From positions 1-45,341 of the forward strand of contig SVRT01000019.1 of NCBI GenBank assembly GCA_015064685.1: a stretch of 45,341 nt of DNA, given 5' to 3'. Shown in pieces: positions 9,601 to 18,800 of the stretch; within the stretch, counting starts at the first letter, position 1, and every line of letters starts with the position of its first letter. Origin of the DNA: Oscillospiraceae bacterium. GTDB lineage: Bacteria > Bacillota > Clostridia > Oscillospirales > CAG-272. A program made the translations under genes and the position numbers. Below the pieces are notes generated by a model. The model was given only the letters and a program-made list of their open reading frames with translations. It did not search any database and was not told where the DNA came from.

Positions 9601-12600
9601 ATAAGCCAGATCTTTCTCGGAATTCTGATAGTTACCTGCGCATATCCGCCGAAATAGAATTCATCCTCGGTTTCTCTCGCTACGATTGCGCCCTCACCTA
9701 CGATGGCGTCAAAAATATCAACTCTTACAGAGAAAGCAATGCTGAAATTCGGATACCAGTAGATCTCGCCGCCGATTCGGTCGATTATCGTAACACCTGC
9801 AACGCCAACGTTGTTCAAATATCCCGAAAAGCCCTGTGCCGAGAGTTCAATGTCTGCTCTTGCGGAAAGCACGCTGAACAGCGCGAACTCTCCACTTATC
9901 ATAAGTGTCAGTGGCGGAATCGTTTGAGAACCGAAGAAGGTCTCGTAGATCTCGCCGATTCCCGCGCCGGCACCGCGCACCCAGAAAACTCCAAACGGGT
10001 CGATCGGAAGTCCGGGGGTAACTCCACCGATGAAGAAGTAGAAGGAATCGGGAACGGGGATGCTGTTGTAGCTCTTGAAGTGAAGCGACGCTTCCATTTC
10101 GAAGAGCATCATGTCAGCCTCACCCTCGACGCCGAATTCCCAGTAATCGTTTATGACCTTGAGATAAAGCTCACCTTCAACGTAAGGCATGCCCTCTACG
10201 TATGAGGGGATTCCGACCTCGATCATGGTATTGAAGCCGATAAATCCACCCGATCCGAAGAGGATGTCATCCATGTAGAGATTAAGCGTTCCCGCTTGCT
10301 TTGCTCTCCAGTTCGCCTGATCCTTTTTATATGCGGTATCGTTTGCTCTGAGCTGCTCTGCGGTGTAAGCACTTACACCCATCTCAAGCTGCTTCTTTTC
10401 AAGGTTAGAATAATACTTTTGTGTTCCAACTCGTCCGCTGGGAACCAGAAGCGAGGGATCAAGGCTTGCACCGAAGGAAATAACACGAGCCTCACGGTCC
10501 CCCTGCTCCATCAATGCAAATTCACCGTATCTGAGATTAAGGAGAAGACCTGCGAGCGTCTGTGCGCCGCCTGCCGCTCCGGGCCAGAGAAGTGTGATGA
10601 ATTCTGCACCCTCTTCGCCCTCTCTGATGCTGTACTCACCCGTCTCACTGTATACGGGAAGAGTGTAATTTTTACCCTCCTCAAAGGACGTGATTGCCAG
10701 GATTCCGTCCCAGATCTTGGTGTTTGCCTTTGTGGTGTAGACCTTACCCTCGATATCAACCGAGATGCTGGTCTGTTTGTCTCCGTCAAAATTCTTGTTG
10801 ACGGTCACTCTTCCCTGTCGCACCTCGACGGTATCGTTTATGATAATGGTGTCACCGTCCATAAGGGTGATGGCTTCTGCCTTGAAGTTGCCCTTTTCTT
10901 CTGTGGAAAGGAAGTTGAAGTTGCCACGCAGAACAAGCATTATATCCTTTTCCGCGGGCTTGTTTGCGTTATATTCCTCTTCGTTTGCGTAATTTACAAT
11001 ATCGTAGCTGCGCCCATTACGGATAATTGCTGCTATTCCGTAAACGCCCGAGCTTACGTAACCGGGGTCTCCTGCCTTTGGAACGTCCGTGACAAGGAGC
11101 TTGAGCGCGTCGCTCGTCATATCCTCAATTGTCGAATCGTTCCAGTCGATAATTATATCGTAGGTGGAAGGAGCAAGCTCCATATCAAGAATAAGAGTCG
11201 CGGTATTGCGCTCTATGTTGATGACCACCTTATCCTGATCAAGAATCACGTCGTCTCCGCCGTTCTGAGGACGGAGGATGATCCTGTACTGTGATTTATC
11301 TCTGATGAGTCCGAAATTTGTTCCCGTGATATACGCGTACCGTGTTCCCTTCATAAATACCGACTCAGGGGTCATTCCGGTAAAGCCGACCTCGCTTCCC
11401 GCTGCTCCCGGACAGAGGATGAAGAGCTCATCCTCAAGGATCGTGTTATTGTCGTCGAGAGTGCTCTGCGCGCTGATGTCGTAGATCACGATTTTTATTC
11501 TTCTGTATCCCGTTGCCATGGTGGGGTCTACCGAGAAATCGAAGCGAACGTCATTGACCTCGCCAACCTTAAGATTATCGATTACCTTGTAGTAGGGGTT
11601 CTGGACCGATATATCCGATACTATTGAATCTTCGTGGTAAGGAAGGATCGATTCCTCGGGATATATTGCCACCGCAAGCTTGGAGATATCGTTATCTGCA
11701 ATGTTTTGTACCTTTAATGTAGTTGAGAAATTGCCGGGGAGATTGCCATTGATATCCTTGTACGCCGTCTCGTCCTCGTTGAAGAACATGGTTCCGGATG
11801 AGGTGAAGTTGAGCGCGACGTCCGCGTCTCCCGAATTGTAGTTGGAGTAAACACCGTAGTAAAGAGCTATTGCCGACTCACCGGACTCTGTCACGGGAGC
11901 TGACATGTCGTAGTAGAGCGCAACGGCACTGTCCTGTGTCAGATAGTCTATGTCGCCGTAGAGCTCTGTGTACTTAAGAGGCTTATCAACTGAGGGGGTA
12001 TAATCAAACACGTTGGATGCAAGATTGTACCAATGAGCGAACGTAACCTTTTCGGGAACGATGCTATCGCCGTTGATGCTGCCGTTGAGAGTGTAAGCGG
12101 TGACAGAGGGAGAGACCTTGTCATCGTATGCAAAAAAGTAGTTGAAATAATCGGAACCGCTGATCGTTTTTTCCTCTTCGATCTGAACGTAGCTTCCGTC
12201 TGGCTGCGCCAACATATAGTAAGCGTAGTCAGTCTGACCCAGCGCGGTATCCATCATAACACGTGCCTTTATGCTGTCTACCGCTCTGTCAGACGTATTC
12301 TTTGCAGAGTAGCTGAGATAGATCATTCCGTGCTGATAGCTGTCTGTTCCCATAAGCGCTACTGTCTGCGTAAAGACGATACCGTCAACGCTCCATTCCG
12401 CGACCACCGCGTTATCTGCGGATTTATACACGGTAACGGGAGAGCATTCGACTCCGAGATATGAGTAATCCCGACCGAATATGTAATCCCTGCTCTGACC
12501 GTCGCGTGTGACGCGGAAGGAGGTGAAGGATGTGTCAAAGGATGTGTCGGAATACACAAGATCCGAGTTGTTGTCGGTCTTGGATATTACGTCACCCTCT

Positions 12601-12830
12601 ACGGTGGATAAATAGTATCCACCGTTTGATGAGGAGACCTTTACCGTTATGTACCCGTCGCTTAATTCAATAAACCCGGGATTATTTGCCTGGGACACGG
12701 AGTCCGCTATTATTCCACCGTTCACCGTTGGCTTATGCATTCCTGCAGCCAACGCGGAGATCGGCAATGACGCGCACGTTATCGCCATTACCAAAAGCCA
12801 GGTAAATATTTTCGCAAATATCTTTTTCAT
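6681..12830 (-). CDS. Giant surface protein (2049 aa), Ig/IPT-type modules, single C-terminal TM segment and acidic tail
   Basis: Second of the three giant genes, 39 bp after the 2670-aa gene. The ATG has GGGAGG ten bases upstream and starts a signal peptide (MKKIFAKIFTWLLVMAITCA, cleavage near ALA-A). About residues 475-585 look like an IPT/TIG domain (MTPESVFMKGTRYAYITGTN). About residues 710-1135 have long alternating hydrophobic, Gly-rich beta strands without obvious Ig features. About 1330-1790 are Ig/FN3-like modules, one with an EAP-Ig pattern (VDTEAPSMLISSP). About 1810-1960 are two surface-repeat modules of the DYTVSYLNNINAGTASAVL type. A transmembrane helix near 1960-1985 (LLWIIPVSLIVIGGGVLG) is followed by a Lys-rich stop-transfer and an acidic tail rich in D, E, G and N. 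No LPXTG and no enzyme motif are seen. It is probably membrane-anchored, with a short cytoplasmic tail. Confidence 0.85.
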   Translation of the reverse strand: MKKIFAKIFTWLLVMAITCASLPISALAAGMHKPTVNGGIIADSVSQANNPGFIELSDGYITVKVSSSNGGYYLSTVEGDVISKTDNNSDLVYSDTSFDTSFTSFRVTRDGQSRDYIFGRDYSYLGVECSPVTVYKSADNAVVAEWSVDGIVFTQTVALMGTDSYQHGMIYLSYSAKNTSDRAVDSIKARVMMDTALGQTDYAYYMLAQPDGSYVQIEEEKTISGSDYFNYFFAYDDKVSPSVTAYTLNGSINGDSIVPEKVTFAHWYNLASNVFDYTPSVDKPLKYTELYGDIDYLTQDSAVALYYDMSAPVTESGESAIALYYGVYSNYNSGDADVALNFTSSGTMFFNEDETAYKDINGNLPGNFSTTLKVQNIADNDISKLAVAIYPEESILPYHEDSIVSDISVQNPYYKVIDNLKVGEVNDVRFDFSVDPTMATGYRRIKIVIYDISAQSTLDDNNTILEDELFILCPGAAGSEVGFTGMTPESVFMKGTRYAYITGTNFGLIRDKSQYRIILRPQNGGDDVILDQDKVVINIERNTATLILDMELAPSTYDIIIDWNDSTIEDMTSDALKLLVTDVPKAGDPGYVSSGVYGIAAIIRNGRSYDIVNYANEEEYNANKPAEKDIMLVLRGNFNFLSTEEKGNFKAEAITLMDGDTIIINDTVEVRQGRVTVNKNFDGDKQTSISVDIEGKVYTTKANTKIWDGILAITSFEEGKNYTLPVYSETGEYSIREGEEGAEFITLLWPGAAGGAQTLAGLLLNLRYGEFALMEQGDREARVISFGASLDPSLLVPSGRVGTQKYYSNLEKKQLEMGVSAYTAEQLRANDTAYKKDQANWRAKQAGTLNLYMDDILFGSGGFIGFNTMIEVGIPSYVEGMPYVEGELYLKVINDYWEFGVEGEADMMLFEMEASLHFKSYNSIPVPDSFYFFIGGVTPGLPIDPFGVFWVRGAGAGIGEIYETFFGSQTIPPLTLMISGEFALFSVLSARADIELSAQGFSGYLNNVGVAGVTIIDRIGGEIYWYPNFSIAFSVRVDIFDAIVGEGAIVARETEDEFYFGGYAQVTIRIPRKIWLIGGTKIGQAGVGIDTKKVWGSVKVIGIGVGVVYYWGGDVDVSVGKKLSVPGPISLYNVPVYVDDETGDTLYMSVTNRVKCLARSSANKKAGPVNPITSSSDRMSHSVDLQIRENEDALISITYSADNKYMAEDIKNTVIASIGGEGYSLRWYNDNYTADSEANKDTNAMFSYDEETKIASVSFSITDPDHYGKILDIKTSVASEIEIYTIVKAVMFDEVSINEDLTSVSLTGSGLDKLSRLSIYAADADGALYPMAEYDTATITSDTIEIPVTVPQGLPSGTYTLKAIGIVTDEDGNETETPMVDSSFVYVNPLQPKAPTLAKIDLAGNYSISLSYDSGEKYDGIVTSIYEVTEDGLKETVFSGIYSEAADGAGSIVIGGRTLNVGLEGSAYSTGEDTSVAGESAYIGLAADKKYVVSVQNYVTLEDGTKLMSVPITSNEITMVTPIVTELSFEIEDSITSRVGTTSVEIAMINTGDFTLKVNGGESVLSATYTLNGGEKTDWDGGNITFNGLEDGTYTLKIEGVSKTQDGFSALYQFTVDTEAPSMLISSPQGGGFFTDGKITVTGIAEADARIEVNVLDSDTTVSAYSDGEGKFSVEVPLDESYVYQDIVVYSYDAAGNRSMPFGCTLTNELMGDPELEAVILYNGREITSLVSSKDAKQLQMAFKSGNKYITVNEGSSTASRIKWSVQTIEKSAVISESGVLSGDSGAEGIVMVSLDNKSAYVHLESVDLSTITITPVIPEGGFIFDGKEHTPALEFGTEETLTPDVDYTVSYLNNINAGTASAVLVATEEGKCVGTAIVNFKIAARNINETVASVTLDQKGNPTVKLTLGDYVLKENVDYTVTVTKNRASKTISIVIVGRGNFEDRREIVLKDENTFNPMHLLWIIPVSLIVIGGGVLGVIIAYKKGILPPKKTKGKKKKEDGAGGGATDEESLPNEDGVEDGVLDPESSPNNDGADGAANEEGLSDEE

Positions 12831-12869
12831 AATGTAAACCTCCCGGGTTTTCTTAGGTTGATCTTGGGG

Positions 12870-15800
12870 TTATTCTACGGAAACGATGATCTTGAAGTAA
12901 TCTCTTTCCGTTGTAATGATACAAATGGTATAAAGTCCTTTTTCGAGTGAACCTATGGAGACTGTGTTCTCCGTAGTGTAGTCTGTGACGAGCGTTGAGC
13001 CGTCTTTCATTTGCGCCTCGGTTCTGTTGCCTGCCTTTATCTTTACCATGTAGGACGCTCCGTTGCAGTCGATGCTCAGTACGAGATCTTCCCCTGCGGA
13101 AATAATTATGCCCTCGCTTCGATCGACCCTTGCATCTCCGTATTTTACTACGGGCTCATAGATCGAGGAGATACGCAGCTTTTCTTTGACCGTTGCGCTG
13201 TTTCCGTCCTTGTCGGTCGCGGTATATTCAACCTCGCTGATTCCGACGGTGTCAATATTTTCGGTGAATTTCACCGAGAGCGTTACCTCTCCGCCCATAT
13301 CGTCAAATGCAACGAAGTTTCTGAGAAGCTCTGCTTCTATCTCTTCCCTTGTTGCGCCAACTCTTATCGAGTAGATCTTCTTGTTGACGATTATTTCGGG
13401 TGGAGTAGTGTCGGGAACCTTGACAGCCCCGAATTGATGAGTGATTACGTTTCCGTAAGCATCTGTGACGATCACGTAAGGAAGGATCCCTCCAACCGAG
13501 TCAGGAATGATTATTTCATTCCAAGTACCCGCCTTGACGGCCTGAGTAACTCCGCCCGACATTTCAAGCGTTGCATCTCTGTTGGGATTAACGAATATCT
13601 TATCTCCGATCATTACGTCAAGCTCTGACGGGTCGCCCTTTGGATCCGTGCCGTCATACGACGTGCTGTAAAGGATCTCAAGAGGCTCGGAAATAATCTC
13701 GCTTACCGTTACGTTTATTCTTGTGATAAGTCCGGACATATCGGTGAAGCTATAGCTGTATTCTCCGTTTTGTCGGATTGTCACAGTGTAGTAATAAATG
13801 TTGTTGCCGTTTTCATCGGTGTGCTTTTCACCGATATAGCCGCCCTCCTTGAAGAGTGCCCTTTCATTGGACGAGAGTGTCAGCGTCAGTTCTCTTCCGT
13901 TAGATGAAAGCGTACGACTTACCTCTTCAATGATCGGCGCGCTTCTGTCGATGTTGTCGACCGCGTCGAATCTGACGGTGACGTGATTTCCTTCCGCGTC
14001 GAAGCAAAGGATCTCGACCGCGGGGTGATTATCCGAGAATGTCGCGGTAAGAACGTTGCCGGAAATAAAGAATCTTACACGGGTCTCATCGTATTCGCCC
14101 GCTATTCTTATTTCCTCGATCTCCTTGGTAAGAGTTGCGGATGCGGTCACGTTGAGCGGCGTTGCCTCAAATCCCTTGTTTTCCGACCAGATCGGCTGAT
14201 CGTTGTCGATCAGCGCTATCTCGTCAAGAACGATCTCGGTTACGGATACCCTTACCGCTCCGTCAATTGTCTTGGAATTGTAGGTGAATCGATAATTAAT
14301 GATGTAGTCATCGTTTTTGGTATACTCAACGAAATACTTTCCGAAGTATTCGCTGCTTGAGGGTGAATCGGAGTCTATTTTAACGTCCTGACCTCCCACA
14401 ATGTCAAAGCCTGTCGCTCCGTCCGGTGGGAACAGATATCCTCTGATGATTCCGTCTCCCAGGTCAACCTTTACGACCTTCGGCACCGGAGCCTCGCCTA
14501 TGTTGTTGACGTTAAAGGCTATCGAGACCGAATTGTTGTACGCATCCACCACAAATAGTGAGAATTCTGCGTTCTTCGTTACCGTCAAGAGCTTTGAATT
14601 AAGCTCAACACCGGGGATCGCATCACTGTATCCGGTGGAATAATCGGGAGCCGATGCATAAAGACCTTCTTTAATAAAGAGCTTTACGCGGCTTCTGTCC
14701 TCAGTCTGTATCTCGAAGCGGAAGGCAGTTCCCCATCCAACCGCGTCAAGCACCTTTTGCATGTTGGCTCTTTCTCCGGAGAATTCTATGACCGATGTTC
14801 CCCTGTAGTTCGGGAGAGAGCTCATTCCCCTTGCAGCTTCAAGCTTCAAAGCGATACCGGAGTTTGAGTAGTATCCGTTCTGATCGGTATAGGTCAGAAC
14901 CTGAACGCTCGGAGTCTCGGTGTCCTCTGCGCCAAAGCCGAGAGGATCGGGAAGCTCTCTTAATGAAACCGAAAGCAGCGCTGAGTAGTTTTCTTCCAGG
15001 TCGACCGATTCGTCTCCAAGCACCGCCTCAAGCTGCGCACCCACGAAGACGAAGCTGTTCTGTCCGTCGGGGGTAAACGTGAATTGAGGTGCTCTTCCCG
15101 AGAATTTATCTCTAAGTGAATAATTCTCATCCACAAGGTAAGCGGTGACCTCTCCGTAAAGGAATCTGTTACCGTTCACGTCTGTAAGGACCGATCTGTC
15201 GTCATAGCTCCATACGATCTTCGGGTTTGGCTTTTTGATGTTGTCTACTCTTACAACCTTCATGATCTCGTTTCCGCTGATCGGATCGAGGTATCTGAAT
15301 GAGAAGGAGGTGCTGTCGGTAAGCGTTACACTTACAGCGTATGTACCGTTGTTTTCAACGCTCATGATCTCGTGATCAGTGATATCAACGTGGATCGGTA
15401 CGCCATCGGCTCTTGTGAGAGTAATTGTAACAGGCTTCGGCGTGTCCTTAGTCTCCGAAAGCACTATTTGTGTTTTAGGATCGTAGCCTTGCGATATCTC
15501 GTAAGGAAGGTTGATAGCGTTTCCGTAATAATCGGTCGCTGTAAAGGTGTAGCTACCACTGTTGAAGTTTCCGCTTCTGTAGCTGTCGCCGTATTCCCTT
15601 GTGAAGAAAGAAAGCTCTAATTTGGCGCCGGACTCGTTCATTGTGACCGCCGCTTCATAATCAACAGTGTATAGCGTTATGTTTCCGCTGAGCTCGTAAG
15701 AGTCTCCGTACCTGTTGTTACACCTGATCACGTACTGACGTGTAATCTTTGTTCCTGCGGGCATATCTGCTGTCGCTTGCGGGAACGCGATATCCATAGA

Positions 15801-18800
15801 GAACCCTACAGTGCCGTCGCTATACGAATGTACGTTTGCACCCATATAGCCTATCGTGTTCGGTATCTGCTCAGGATGTCCTTCGAGAGAAGAAATCTCG
15901 TTTCCTGTGCTGAGATCAAGAGTCACACTTTCGTCTCCCAGATCTCCGCCCGTAAACGTTATCGTCGCGCCGTCCCAGTAGATAAGCTCGTAATTCTCAC
16001 CGTCGTTGTAAATAATGTTTGAATAGGGGCGGTAGTAGGGATCACCGAACTCGTCATATTCGCTGTATTCCTCTGCAAATCCCCAACTGATATCGTTGGT
16101 TACGATGTTGAAGAGATTGTACTTAAGGGATGCCGATCCGTCCGTAATGTCCGCGTATTTTTCTCCGCCAAGCTCTGTGTTTTTTTCCACGTAGCTTTCA
16201 AAGCCAAGCAGCTCTCTTCCGAAGAAGAGGGGCTCGTTGTATATGTTTCTCCAGGAGAGGAAATTGTCATCAATGAGGTAGGGATCGTCATAGTAGTCGG
16301 AATAGTAATCAATGTTGTAGACCTCCCAACCGTAGACCCCTCCGCTGACGTCAACTCGCGGGTGATCTCCTATCTGCGGAGCAACTATTGTAACTCCTCC
16401 GTATTCATCTCTTGCCACGAACACCGCACTGCACAGATGAGTGTATTTCGGGAAGTCTGAGGTGTAGCTGTTTTCGGTCAGCTCAACGTAGTCGCCGACC
16501 TTCAGCTTTCCTCCGGGTACCTCGAGCAATCCAAGCTCTCCAAGGTATCCCTCTGAAGGATCTCCAACAAAGCTTCTGACTATCTCCTGTCCATTATCTA
16601 TTCCAACGTACATGCCGTAGTCGCTCCAGATCTCAACTTCAACGTTTCCGCTTCCGTTAAGACTGTACGCCGACTCGATAAAGTATCTTATATGGTCAAC
16701 GTTCAGAACCTCGGTGTTTGACGACTGATAATAAGAAGGTTGATAGGACTCTATCGCTATATTCAGCTCGGGAGTGTAGTCGCTTACCGTGATGTTGAAC
16801 TGTCTGATCGGAGAGACGTAACCGTTTTCCATCAATACCTGATAGCAGATCGTGTTAACTCCCTTCACAAGATACAGCTCTTCAAATCCTACAGCACCCT
16901 TTGGAATGTTCTCTTCAGTGTATATCTCGGAGAGTCCGTTGGTTTTGCTGAGATAATCTCCAACGGAGGAGATCATAAAGCCTGCTGAATCAAGCTCCTC
17001 GTTTGTGGGCTCTGAGAGCAGATTCCATATTCTGAAGCCTGCGACCTTTCCCACCGTGATGCCCTCGAAAGTCTTTTCGGAATCAGGAGCATCAAGAGTG
17101 ATCGAAAGTCCCGAAACACCGTAGGTGTACGCCGCGAAGCTGCGGTTTCTTAGTATCTCTCCGCCAACTGTCACCGAAACACCTATGTTGTCGAACGGCT
17201 TATCCGAGGCGGAGTGACTCGTCCAGGTGTAGGTCTCGCTTATGATCGACTCCAAGGAGGAATAATTCTGCGTCCAATAGCTCCATACTCCCGAGGTCTC
17301 ACCGATCTCTGCGTCAAGCACGATCCTTGAGCTTTCGTAGCTGTCAAGATGCCCGCCGCGGCTCTTGAGTGTGACCTTGAGGTAATATGCGCCGGATACG
17401 AAGTAGTCTCCGTTATCGGCGGTGTTGAAGATAGTGAAATACTGCGAGTCGGACGCCGCAAATCCTGTCATTGTGGATATGAGTACGTCGTCATCTCCGT
17501 CCACACCGACTCTGAACAGCTCTGCGTAAGAGCCCTCGAAGTCAAGATCGAGCATTCCGTATTCGCTGTTTGCGAGGTTTGAAATGTTGAAGTGGATCTG
17601 TGTGTTACGCATCGGGTTGACATCCCTCGTATCCGCGAGATACAGATAAGGATCAGCGCCCTTTTCTGCATCCTCAACCACCGTTTTATCGTCGCGGTCG
17701 ATTATAGCACCGAAGTCGACGGTGTGTATTACCCTTTCGCTGTCGTAAGGTGAGGCGAATCGCAACGTAAGGTAATTCGGATCTTCGGAATAGCTCGCGT
17801 CGGCTGCACTGTTGTATACCGCCTCGCCCTGTACGGGAAGCATGTTACCGTATCCGTTTTCAAAGCTGATCTTTATTTCACCGTAATGAGTGAAGAGGCC
17901 GTACATTATACTGTCCTCACTCAGCGTGTAATCCTCTCCTACTGTTTCGGGATCTGAAACCTCAGCGTAGATGTCACCGATTCTCGTTACCTTGTACCAG
18001 GTGAGGCCCGTGAATCCGAGAACGTTTACCTCTTCTCCCGTCTTTACCAGTGTTACGTAAGAGGTGATCGCGTTTTGATGTCCGTTTGTTATGGGAGTTA
18101 TTGAAACTCTCGTGTATGCATCAAGATTGTTAAGAGCGGATGCCTCGGGACCCTTGACGGTTACTGTGTGATTTCTGCTCACCGCGTTGTAATCGCCCTC
18201 GAATCTCATGTTTGTCGCAGGCTTTTCAACGCTCAGTACTATGGGGATCGAAACAGGCTCGCTTTCGTTGCCGTATTCATCCACCGATTTTATCCACAGT
18301 GTCTCGGAGTAGATATCTCCGGACTTCTGAGAGGCAAGCTCGTCTCCGAACACTCTTGTTATCTCGCCCGCTACCCGACTTCCTCTCTCGAAAACTACGG
18401 GATTCCACTCAAGGGAGCTTGATGTTCCCTCGATCTCGGGATCCTTACTCCAGCTGTAGAGAAGCTGGATTACGTCATTGGTGTCCGTGGCGGATATGCC
18501 TACCTTAAGCTCGATCTTTGTGTTTTCGTCGATCGATCTGGCGTTGCGGTACTCAAAGGAAATGGTCGGTGCGATGCCGTCTATCATATAGTCGACCGTG
18601 CCCGACGGATCAAGCTCGGCGCAATTGCCTACCGCGTCCTCAACGTTAACGTTTATATAGATGTCGTCAAGCGCAACACCCGTTGATTCAAACAACAGAT
18701 GCAGATAGAAGTCGGTGCTTTGGTTGATCAGCGTGCCGCTTCCCACGTCTGCATATCCGTTTTTGGATATTACCGCCTCGCCCGTATATCCGCTCAGGTC

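Noticed and set aside
9288-11294. Long plus-strand open frames (305 and 332 codons) opposite the 2049-aa gene
   Set aside because: They lack a signal, domain or ribosome binding site and exactly mirror a well-supported coding frame. The reading is an antisense shadow of codon use.
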